A stretch of DNA of 42,666 bases from a virus, in IMG/VR virus record IMGVR_UViG_3300042691_022902, positions 1 through 42,666 of that record. One strand, given 5' to 3'. Below, one piece after another: positions 36,284-42,666 of this stretch. Every line of letters begins with the position of its first letter. The stretch's first letter is position 1. The notes beneath the pieces were generated by a model. It was not told the DNA's origin. It saw only the letters and a program-made list of their open reading frames with translations, and ran no database searches. A program made the position numbers and the translations under genes.

Positions 36284-36581
36284 TATCAAAAAACAATTAC
36301 ACGATGACATAAAACTATATTGTAAGGCAAACAATATAGAAAATATTGATTTGTTCTGCACCGAGTTACTTGAGAAGGGGTTTATGGTGGAAAAATATGG
36401 TACAGCGCCTGAGTTTGTAAAAAATGTGGAAAAAAAACCAGAGCCTATAGTATATGAGCCAGAAAAACCCGTATCTTTGCCAGAACAACCAAAAATACCA
36501 GAGCCACCAAAAGAAGAACCTAAAAAAGTATTTAAAAAAGCAACATTAAATGATGATTACAGAGTCTACGACAAAATCTAA
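36261..36581 (+). CDS. Small ribbon-helix-helix-like, proline-rich protein (106 aa)
   Basis: I do not know its function. I chose the ATG at 36261 (MSNSLTLNIKK) because the upstream alternative is a TTG (36240) inside gp47. Residues about 4-47 run strand, helix, turn, helix (SLTLNIKKQLHDDIKLYCKA, then ENIDLFCTELLEKGF), reminiscent of a ribbon-helix-helix or similar small binding domain. A P/E/K-rich, unstructured segment (about 60-95: PEPIVYEPEKPVSLPEQPKI and on) and a short C-terminal peptide follow. It overlaps gp47 by 23 bases and gp46 by 32, so its product may act with the SbcCD complex, for example as a tether or regulator. That role is inference from position. Confidence 0.7.
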   Translation: MSNSLTLNIKKQLHDDIKLYCKANNIENIDLFCTELLEKGFMVEKYGTAPEFVKNVEKKPEPIVYEPEKPVSLPEQPKIPEPPKEEPKKVFKKATLNDDYRVYDKI

Positions 36582-38943
36582 GCTAGCTGACGAACAGATA
36601 TACGACAGCAATAATTATATTAAGGTAATTTGGGAAGATACATTAGATAACCATTCTAATCATAAAGAAAAGCAAATCGAGAAGTATTTCCAAACGAAAT
36701 ATAAAACCAATAAGGTAAAAGTTATATTTAAACCAATCACATCTAAAAATTCAAGTGTTGTGGTTGAGGGGGCCGCCGATGCTTCCGAATTGGTGTTGGA
36801 TGAAAATTACCAAAAATCGCTTATTGAGCAATATATTAAAGATAATAATATATCAGTATCTTTAGCACATTTGATGAAACTTGACTCATCTGTTAATCTT
36901 GAACTTGAAAATTATAAGGAACACACCAATAGGTATAAGACTTTTAAAATTAAAGAAATAGAGTTTTCAAATTTCTTATCATACGGTAAAAATAATAAGA
37001 TAACTTTTGAGGACAAGAATGGTATTACATCGGTTATATCTGACCCACCAAATTACGGTGGTAAGACAACATTAACCGTTGATTTATTATTGTTTCTTTT
37101 CTTTGGTACAACCACCAAAACGGATAAAAATGAAGAAATCTTCAATCGTTTTAGTGAAGATGATTTGGTTGAGGTTAAGGGTAAGGTTGATATCGAGGGT
37201 GACACATATATTATTAAAAGAACCATAAGTAGAAAGAAATCAAAAGATGGTCATGCATGCAAGGGTGAGGTTGATTTTTATCAAGTGTTACCAAGAGGCG
37301 GTATAAAACAACTCAATGGTGAACAACGTAAATTTACCGATGAATTGATTAAAACTTATGTCGGAACCTACGATGATTTTTTAATCACAATTCTCACAAC
37401 GGGCGATAACCTGGATGATCTGATAAAAACAAAACCAACCGAAAGGGGTAGAATTTTAACTAGATTTATCGGTTTGGAGTTTTTCCGTGAAAAAGAGAAG
37501 ATTGCTAAGAAAAAACACACCGAGTGGAAAGAAAAATCTAAGTTGTATCATAATAATAGTCAGGAGATTTTAGCTAAAATTGATACGGAAAATGATAAAA
37601 TAGGGCAAAACGAACTGATGATTATCTCACAAAAGCAAACTGAAGATAATTATAAGGTACAGATAAATGGTTTAAATAAAACACGCGAGGAACTATTTAA
37701 AACAAGATATAATGATATTGATAGCGAGTTGTATAAATTGGATGAAGAAACCATCCAATCTGGCATAGATAAAGTTGAAGGTTTGGTTACACAAAAAACT
37801 AATGAAATAAAAACACTGGAATCGCAAATACCGATACCAGGTGAGGAGTATGATATCGATTTTTACGGCACACAAAAGTTGGCTCTGAAAGAAAATACAG
37901 AAGCTGAAATTACATTGCGCCTTGAAATAAGCTCAACCAGTCAAACGATTGACATGTTGAAAAACAGTGAGATTTGCCAAACGTGTAAAAGACCTTTGGA
38001 TCATGTTGACCATAAAAAAGAAATTGCTGATAACGAAAAATTACTTTCAAGTAAACAGTCCGAATGGGAACTTGTGAAACAAAAAATTGTTGAAATAACA
38101 ACTTCGATGAATCACATGGATGAGATAAAAAACAAATGGGATTCTTATAACAGAAATATCCTATTGGTCGATAAGGCCAAAGTTGAACTTAAAGCATATG
38201 AGGATAGTTTGAGCCGTGGTTTGGAAAAATTAAACCAATATCGTAAGATAAAAGCGATGGTGGATAAAAACAAATTGATTGATACCGATATTCAAACAAT
38301 AAAATTTAAGATCGATGGCTTGGATCAGGAGAAAAATATGGTATCTTTGCAAATCAAAAGCCTTGAAAAAGATATTGAGCTATCTAAAAGTAAAATCGAT
38401 GAGTATAATGGTTTATTGAAAGAGCTTAAAAACGAAGAGATGATTGATAATATATTCAAGGTGTACTTGGATGTATATGGTAAAAATGGTATCTCTAAAA
38501 TGGTTCTGGGTACAATGATACCATTAATAAACAGTCATTTAAAGATATTACTTTCAGATACATGTGAGTTTATATTGGAGATGAGAATGAATGAAAAAAG
38601 TGAGGTTGAGTTTTGGATGGTTGACCAATCAACTGGGGTTGAAAAACCACTAAACGCTGGATCTGGTTATGAAAAAACTGTGAGTTCTTTGGCACTTAGA
38701 TGTGTGTTGAGTAAAGTTTGTTCATTACCAAAACCAAATATCATAGTATTTGATGAGGTAACTGGTAAAGTATCGAATGAAAATCTGGATAAGATTGGAT
38801 TATTCTTTGATAAACTTAAACAATTCTTCGAGCATATTTGGGTTATCAGCCACAATCCATTAATACAGGATTGGGCCGATCATATGGTTAAGGTTAGAAA
38901 AGATAATAACATATCCACTTTGGTAGAAAATGTAATTGAATGA
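36550..38943 (+). CDS. 46: gp46/SbcC (Rad50)-like ATPase with N-terminal extension
   Basis: This 797-residue protein is the SMC-type ATPase partner of gp47. The head starts at about 131 (FKIKEIEFSNFLSYGKNNKI). The Walker A region, SDPPNYGGKTTL, keeps GGKT (170-173), but the first Gly of GxxxxGKT is replaced by P. A long coiled coil holds the zinc-hook pair C476-x2-C479 (CQTCKRP). The ABC signature NAGSGYEK is at 702-709, Walker B IIVFDE at 731-736 and SHNPLIQDWADH further on. T4 gp46 is only 560 aa, and here about 130 residues of unknown type precede the head. A start at M109 is possible but would leave an unexplained 292-base open frame. It overlaps the small upstream gene by 32 bases. Confidence 0.88.
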   Translation: MMITESTTKSKLADEQIYDSNNYIKVIWEDTLDNHSNHKEKQIEKYFQTKYKTNKVKVIFKPITSKNSSVVVEGAADASELVLDENYQKSLIEQYIKDNNISVSLAHLMKLDSSVNLELENYKEHTNRYKTFKIKEIEFSNFLSYGKNNKITFEDKNGITSVISDPPNYGGKTTLTVDLLLFLFFGTTTKTDKNEEIFNRFSEDDLVEVKGKVDIEGDTYIIKRTISRKKSKDGHACKGEVDFYQVLPRGGIKQLNGEQRKFTDELIKTYVGTYDDFLITILTTGDNLDDLIKTKPTERGRILTRFIGLEFFREKEKIAKKKHTEWKEKSKLYHNNSQEILAKIDTENDKIGQNELMIISQKQTEDNYKVQINGLNKTREELFKTRYNDIDSELYKLDEETIQSGIDKVEGLVTQKTNEIKTLESQIPIPGEEYDIDFYGTQKLALKENTEAEITLRLEISSTSQTIDMLKNSEICQTCKRPLDHVDHKKEIADNEKLLSSKQSEWELVKQKIVEITTSMNHMDEIKNKWDSYNRNILLVDKAKVELKAYEDSLSRGLEKLNQYRKIKAMVDKNKLIDTDIQTIKFKIDGLDQEKNMVSLQIKSLEKDIELSKSKIDEYNGLLKELKNEEMIDNIFKVYLDVYGKNGISKMVLGTMIPLINSHLKILLSDTCEFILEMRMNEKSEVEFWMVDQSTGVEKPLNAGSGYEKTVSSLALRCVLSKVCSLPKPNIIVFDEVTGKVSNENLDKIGLFFDKLKQFFEHIWVISHNPLIQDWADHMVKVRKDNNISTLVENVIE

Positions 38944-39545
38944 TAACTTATTTTTTATTTAAAATTAGGTACTACATATACGTTAGTTTGAGCAAACTAT
39001 TTCAACCTAAAAGAAACGAGTATATTATGTTTTTTTTAGGTAGATATCCACAAAACTTTAAACACGGGTTTAAAGCTATTTTGGACACGAAGTCTATGTT
39101 CAGATATAGCATAGGTTCTGCTTGTATTGTAATAAGATTTGACACCACTAAAAACTTGTTTGAGGTGCAAGAAATTTTTAACAGAGTATATCAAGGGTAT
39201 ATGGATAGTTTTTTTATCTTTGACTCAAAAAGTAAACATGCCAAAACAATGGATCAAGTTCATTACAAACATTTATATGACCCAATGACTGAACTTAAAA
39301 CACCAACAGAAGCATTAAATAGAGTGCAAGAATTTATTGAAGTACTACAACAAATGAAATATACCTTTATGCGTTTAATACAAGAGCATCAAGAGATGGA
39401 GTCTGAAACCAATTTAGTGAATAACTTAGATGATGTTATTACTATGGACGATATTGATCCAATCCTCGAAAAAATTAAAGAATCTGGTATTGAAAGTTTA
39501 ACCGAAAAAGAAAAATTAATCCTTAAAAAATACACAAAAGAATGA
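38940..39545 (+). CDS. Protein of unknown function between gp46 and the sigma factor (201 aa)
   Basis: I do not recognise this protein. The first 30 residues are hydrophobic and aromatic (MITYFLFKIRYYIYVSLSKL), but a start at M30 (MFFLGRYPQNFKHGF) is possible. The middle is mixed alpha/beta (FRYSIGSACIVIRFD), then a long amphipathic helix (about 125-155) and an acidic C-terminal tail ending LTEKEKLILKKYTKE. No zinc, nucleotide or helix-turn-helix motif is seen. It is joined by ATGA overlaps to gp46 and to the sigma factor gene, so all three are translated together. A link to the sigma factor, for example as a co-activator or polymerase-binding partner like T4 gp33 or gp45, is only a guess from position. 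Confidence 0.72.
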   Translation: MITYFLFKIRYYIYVSLSKLFQPKRNEYIMFFLGRYPQNFKHGFKAILDTKSMFRYSIGSACIVIRFDTTKNLFEVQEIFNRVYQGYMDSFFIFDSKSKHAKTMDQVHYKHLYDPMTELKTPTEALNRVQEFIEVLQQMKYTFMRLIQEHQEMESETNLVNNLDDVITMDDIDPILEKIKESGIESLTEKEKLILKKYTKE

Positions 39546-40339
39546 TCAAAGATACCTCGCACTGGATTGACCAATCCGAAATTAATCTTTACCTTTATGA
39601 TGTTAGAAAATACCCAGCACTAACACGTGAGGAAGAATTTAAACTAATTGATAAAATAAAAACTGGATGCCAAAAGTCGAAAGATTTGTTAATTTATTCT
39701 AATTTAAGATTTGTCATATCAATGGCAAAACAATATCAGAATCAAGGTTTATCATTATCTGATTTGATATCTGAGGGTAATTATGGTTTAATTAAAGCCG
39801 CAGAGCGCTACAATTATGACCAAACCAACGTTAGATTCCTTTCTTATGCGGTTTGGTGGGTAAAACAAAGTATGTTGCAATCTTTACACGAAAATTCTAG
39901 GGCAATTCGTCTACCAGTGAACATTATTAACGAAATGAATAAGTTGCGCAAAGAGACTCCAAAAGAGTATAGTGCGGACGAGAACGAAACACCAACCAGT
40001 ATTCTTGGTTTACCAACAATAACATACTTAGACGCACCTTTTGACGATGAAGGTAATTCGATGTACGATGTGATTGAGGATGTTAATTCGAAAAGACCCG
40101 ATTTGATTTTTTCTGACGATCATGATTCGTTAATTAATAGACTTAAAATAGTTTTATCTAATTTAACGGATTCTGAGCAATACGTTGTAACCAAGTATTT
40201 TGGTTTAGATGGGGAGCCCTTGACGTTACAGGATATATCTGAGGAACTTAACCTAACAAAAGAGCGTGTTCGCCAGATAAAAGAAAAGGCGATTAAAAAA
40301 TTAAGGTTCTATTCTAAGGAATTATTTGAACTCTTATAA
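39542..40339 (+). CDS. Sigma-70 family sigma factor, RpoD-like, candidate late sigma
   Basis: This 265-residue protein is a sigma factor with region 1.2 (about 13-45), a near-complete region 2 (about 46-121) and region 4 with a helix-turn-helix (about 196-256). Region 2 shows LRFVISMAKQYQNQGLSLSD, then LISEGNYGLIKAAERY and FLSYAVWWVKQSMLQSL. Region 4 shows TLQDISEELNLTKERVRQIK. Region 2 is strikingly close to Bacteroidota RpoD (the QYQNQGLSLSDLI phrase). Most of region 3 is missing: only the SRAIRLPVNIINEMNKL stretch and a linker remain. It lies after gp46, in the part of the genome where T4 places gene 55. I infer a phage sigma directing host polymerase to the ATATTTAT/CTATTTAT elements, with the ATGA overlap coupling it upstream. 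Confidence 0.9.
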   Translation: MIKDTSHWIDQSEINLYLYDVRKYPALTREEEFKLIDKIKTGCQKSKDLLIYSNLRFVISMAKQYQNQGLSLSDLISEGNYGLIKAAERYNYDQTNVRFLSYAVWWVKQSMLQSLHENSRAIRLPVNIINEMNKLRKETPKEYSADENETPTSILGLPTITYLDAPFDDEGNSMYDVIEDVNSKRPDLIFSDDHDSLINRLKIVLSNLTDSEQYVVTKYFGLDGEPLTLQDISEELNLTKERVRQIKEKAIKKLRFYSKELFELL

Positions 40340-40347
40340 AACTCTAA

Positions 40348-40360
40348 ATATTTATTAATA
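40348..40360 (+). promoter_or_regulatory. Candidate late promoter after the sigma factor gene
   Basis: ATATTTATTAATA lies in the 38-base gap after the sigma stop and 17 bases before the next ATG. It differs from the element at 30960 by one base at the first position. It would drive the accessory run that begins with the membrane-anchored protein. Confidence 0.45.
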
Positions 40361-40377
40361 AGGCAAAATACTAAATT

Positions 40378-40719
40378 ATGGAAAAAATTAAAAATTTTTT
40401 TAATAAGTATGGAATGATTAGTGTTATTTTTTTAATACTAGTTATGTCCATGCAAAATTGCAGTAAAAACGGTAAGATTAAAAGGTTAACTAAAGAACGT
40501 GATATTCTTCAGGTTCAAAATGATAGTTTACAAACTTTAATACCAACCGAAAATAACATGTTAATTATTCAGTATAAAGCTGAATTTGGTGTTTACAACA
40601 AATTAAATAATGAAATGTCTAAATTAAATAGACAAGAACAGATGATGAGTTTTCAAAATCAGTTCATTATTCCACCAAAAGAAGAATTAGAAAATAAAAT
40701 AAATGAATTAGAAAAATAA
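40378..40719 (+). CDS. Membrane-anchored coiled-coil protein (113 aa)
   Basis: I do not know its function. A basic start (MEKIKNFFNKYG) is followed by a single hydrophobic helix (about 12-26, MISVIFLILVMSMQN) and then a charged, mainly helical, coiled-coil-like region (about 31-113) rich in K, E, N, Q and L. C28 follows the helix, but the preceding residues MQN do not make a lipobox. The architecture, one N-terminal anchor and an extended periplasmic coil, resembles inner-membrane spanins and other phage envelope proteins. No partner outer-membrane spanin is visible. It lies 4 bases before the ArdC-like gene. Confidence 0.7.
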   Translation: MEKIKNFFNKYGMISVIFLILVMSMQNCSKNGKIKRLTKERDILQVQNDSLQTLIPTENNMLIIQYKAEFGVYNKLNNEMSKLNRQEQMMSFQNQFIIPPKEELENKINELEK

Positions 40720-40723
40720 GAAA

Positions 40724-42235
40724 ATGTTTAAAGTAATTGATTCAACGACTAATGAGGCCATTGGGTTAAAAAGTACAACCGATAGATACGGACAAAAAAG
40801 AATTTTTGTTGTATCGGATAATCCAGATAAAAGAGAAGCTGGTAATGAAACGTTTAAAACCAAAGACGTATTCAAAAAGTATGGGGCTGCTTGGGATAAC
40901 GATGAAAAGCATTGGTACTGGAATGATAGATTCAAAAGTGCTGATGAGATAGCTAAAATGGCTAATGATGCTGTTAAAGCTGCTAATCAAATATTAGGTG
41001 CTGACATTTCTGGTAGACCAGAGGTAACTAAATTTGATGATGTTGAATCATTAGTTAAAGCTAAAGAATTTTTGGAGACTGTAAAAGGTACTCTTGAGTT
41101 TGTTAAATCAAAATCTGGAAAAGTTACTTTGGACTTAATTAACGACTATATTGATCAGTTAGCAGATAGTTTGGATGATCAAAAATTATTGGATGATATC
41201 GCTGAGTTTAACAAAGCGGCTAAGGCTTATATTTTAGATACTGGTAGATATTCATATAGTTTTTTCAATACATTCATGATATGGTTACAAGCAACCAAAG
41301 GTGCTAAAGAATTCGGTTCGGTACCATATTGGTTGGGTAGGGGCTATGAACCTAAACCAGATGCTAGAAAAATTATGATTTTAAAACCAGGTGGAACTGG
41401 TAGTTTGGCGAGTAACGTTGCTAGAATCATTAAAGACCATCCGAAATCACCACAAGAGTATGCCGCTGAAAGTGGAACATTTAAAATTACAGACCCCAAT
41501 AACCCAATCCCAAAAGAAAAGCACAATGCGTTTTGGAACTGGGCTTTGAAAAAAGGATATGTTAAATTCAAAGGTACAAGCCAATTCACAGAAGTTGCGA
41601 TTTATGATAATGCAAATGTACAACCAATACCTGGTGTGGAACAAATTAATGCACCTGAACCACCAAAATGGTTTAATGATGATGATACCGAGGATGAGAA
41701 ATCAAGAGTGATGATTGAGGCCCTAAAAGCCTTTTCAGAAGACAATGGTATTAAAATTAAACAATCAGACGATTTAGGTGGTGCAAGAGGTGTTAGTAAA
41801 GGTGGTCACATTGAGTTATTAACAAATAGCGTTGGAGCTGGGTTATTATCAACATTTGTTCATGAATTAGCGCATGAGATCTTACACCAACCAGCCAATA
41901 AAGGTTTAGCTAACGGTAAATTATTTATTGGTAGAGAATTTTCATCTGAGGAAAAAGAATTACATGCTGAAGCTGTTGCTTATACTGTGATGAAAACTTA
42001 TGAGTTTCCTATCGAACACTCAATTAACTATTTAGCTTTATGGAAACAAAATAAAGATAAAGTTAAAGCATTTCAAAAGGTTATTAGAGAAACATCAATG
42101 TTTATTATTCAACAGATTGAAAAATATGCTCCAAACGTTGAAGGTGCAGCAACCCCTGGTGAAACCAATGTTGCCGAATCTTTAAACGAAATCAAATCAA
42201 TAATTAACAGATTTAAAGAATTAATCACATATTAA
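40724..42235 (+). CDS. ArdC-like zinc metallopeptidase-domain protein
   Basis: This 503-residue protein shows three parts. Residues about 44-68 (FKTKDVFKKYGAAWDNDEKH, then WYW) resemble the small DUF5710-type domain. Residues about 175-235 (YSFFNTFMIWLQATKGAKEF, PYWLGRGYEP, KIMILKPG) match the ArdC N-terminal ssDNA-binding domain pattern (YS..N...I..Q...W...GR...K..I.P). Residues about 350-450 form a zincin: H380-E381-x2-H384 in FVHELAHEILH, with E412 or E416 in EKELHAEAVAY as third ligand, then a YLALW tail. ArdC proteins are antirestriction factors, which suggests a counter-defence or DNA-entry role, but the peptidase substrate is unknown. It follows a membrane-anchored gene and precedes a small 59-residue gene. 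No signal peptide is visible. Confidence 0.85.
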   Translation: MFKVIDSTTNEAIGLKSTTDRYGQKRIFVVSDNPDKREAGNETFKTKDVFKKYGAAWDNDEKHWYWNDRFKSADEIAKMANDAVKAANQILGADISGRPEVTKFDDVESLVKAKEFLETVKGTLEFVKSKSGKVTLDLINDYIDQLADSLDDQKLLDDIAEFNKAAKAYILDTGRYSYSFFNTFMIWLQATKGAKEFGSVPYWLGRGYEPKPDARKIMILKPGGTGSLASNVARIIKDHPKSPQEYAAESGTFKITDPNNPIPKEKHNAFWNWALKKGYVKFKGTSQFTEVAIYDNANVQPIPGVEQINAPEPPKWFNDDDTEDEKSRVMIEALKAFSEDNGIKIKQSDDLGGARGVSKGGHIELLTNSVGAGLLSTFVHELAHEILHQPANKGLANGKLFIGREFSSEEKELHAEAVAYTVMKTYEFPIEHSINYLALWKQNKDKVKAFQKVIRETSMFIIQQIEKYAPNVEGAATPGETNVAESLNEIKSIINRFKELITY

Positions 42236-42237
42236 TC

Positions 42238-42417
42238 ATGGATAACTTAGAAAAATTAAATAGTTTGATTGCGCAGGTTGATGCGAGAATCGAACAAATA
42301 GATGAGACCACATTAAATGAGGATCAAAAAAACATGCTGCAAGAGTTTAAATCTAAAAATTTAAAACAACAAGCTGCTATTGCAATAGCAAAAAAAGAAA
42401 AAGAAAACAATCAATAA
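42238..42417 (+). CDS. Small helical protein of unknown function (59 aa)
   Basis: This 59-residue frame starts 2 bases after the ArdC-like gene with an ATG and ends at a TAA that overlaps the next ATG (TAATG). The product, MDNLEKLNSLIAQVDARIEQ and on, is charged, lacks membrane segments and looks almost wholly helical, with a heptad-like pattern at 5-25 and a lysine/asparagine-rich end. It resembles a small coiled-coil accessory protein. No function can be given. Tight packing between two longer genes in the same frame direction supports it being real. Confidence 0.6.
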   Translation: MDNLEKLNSLIAQVDARIEQIDETTLNEDQKNMLQEFKSKNLKQQAAIAIAKKEKENNQ

Positions 42418-42666
42418 TGAAGGGTGAGAATAAATTAACCAGGAATTTTATAATAGGTACGTTTGTATTGCTATATGTGATGGTATCCGTCATATCAACA
42501 ATACACGTAATTGATTTTTTCAAACTATCTAATCCAGACTGGTTAGCAATCACTTTAGCAATTGCGTTTGAGGTTGGTGCCGCAGCATCTCTTGCTTCAA
42601 TTATAGCATTACAAAAAATGAACAAGGGTATTGTATGGGCGTTATTTTTTGTTTTAACAGCCATGC
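42417..42666 (+). CDS. Multi-pass membrane protein (partial, 3' end outside window)
   Basis: Only the first 83 residues are inside the window. The start ATG overlaps the preceding stop (TAATG). Three hydrophobic segments are visible: about 11-31 (FIIGTFVLLYVMVSVISTIHV), 44-68 (WLAITLAIAFEVGAAASLAS and on) and 74-83 onward (IVWALFFVLTAM). Basic residues precede the first. This is clearly an integral membrane protein, with no recognisable family motif in the part seen. It may act with the membrane-anchored gene upstream, but the window ends before more can be said. It could be a holin or a different phage membrane factor; neither is supported. Confidence 0.7.
   Translation, partial: MKGENKLTRNFIIGTFVLLYVMVSVISTIHVIDFFKLSNPDWLAITLAIAFEVGAAASLASIIALQKMNKGIVWALFFVLTAM

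Noticed and set aside
40438-40470. Cys28 after the hydrophobic helix of the 113-residue protein as a lipoprotein site
   Set aside because: The residues before the Cys are MQN, which do not fit a lipobox (L-A/S-G/A-C type).
1-42666. tRNA genes, CRISPR arrays, insertion sequences and introns
   Set aside because: All gaps are under about 90 bases and none holds a cloverleaf or array. No transposase, integrase or homing-endonuclease frame is seen, and nrdA and nrdB are uninterrupted.
1-42666. Reverse-strand and alternate-frame open frames of 60-116 codons
   Set aside because: Each lies inside a convincing + strand gene, shows no motif and has low-complexity or hydrophobic composition typical of shadow frames in AT-rich DNA.

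Overview
This window looks like part of the genome of a large, lytic, T4-like contractile-tailed phage (myovirus) whose host is probably in the Bacteroidota. The T4-like assignment rests on a recognisable core set on one strand: the C-terminal tail of an ssDNA-binding protein, a UvsX/RecA recombinase, a T4 RNase H-type 5' nuclease, a DnaB/gp41 helicase, class Ia NrdB and NrdA, gp25 and gp6 baseplate wedge proteins, a gp61/DnaG-type primase and gp47/gp46 (SbcD/SbcC). The host assignment is inference. It rests on A-rich leaders mostly lacking Shine-Dalgarno sequences, on promoter elements of the TTTG-N20-TAnnTTTG type, and on a sigma factor that resembles Bacteroidota RpoD. The DNA is AT-rich throughout, every convincing gene is on the + strand, and coding is almost continuous: no gap exceeds about 90 bases, and I saw no tRNA or CRISPR array.

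Layout. (1) 1-7379 is a replication, recombination and nucleotide block: SSB tail, terminator, uvsX, RNase H, an unknown gene, helicase, nrdB, nrdA, terminator. (2) 7405-33113 is a long structural operon: gp25, gp6, five proteins that are mostly unrecognised, a 2554-residue giant with a P2 gpI/T4 gp7-like section and several small carbohydrate-binding-like modules, then a set of fibre or collar-like proteins, some sharing a tail-fibre N-terminal module, and a small nucleotidyltransferase-fold protein in the middle. A RuvC-like resolvase (33124-33723) follows with only a 10-base gap. (3) From about 33725 a host-type promoter starts a second DNA block: primase, a RecB/Cas4-like nuclease, gp47, a small proline-rich protein, gp46, an unknown gene and an RpoD-like sigma factor. 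(4) From about 40348 lies an accessory run: a membrane-anchored coiled-coil protein, an ArdC-like zinc-peptidase protein, a 59-residue protein and a multi-pass membrane protein cut by the window edge.

How the parts may work together. Host-type promoters would drive early and middle DNA metabolism. The sigma factor encoded at the end of the second DNA block may then recognise a shared element, close to CTATTTATTAATA, found in five of the few intergenic gaps, including those in front of the structural genes. RuvC lies in the structural transcription unit, where a resolvase would be made when DNA must be debranched before packaging. The least explained items are the nucleotidyltransferase-fold protein among the fibre genes, the ArdC-like protein with its extra N-terminal domain, the fibre-type domains interrupted by or split around large insertions, and the uncharacterised baseplate proteins between gp6 and the giant protein.
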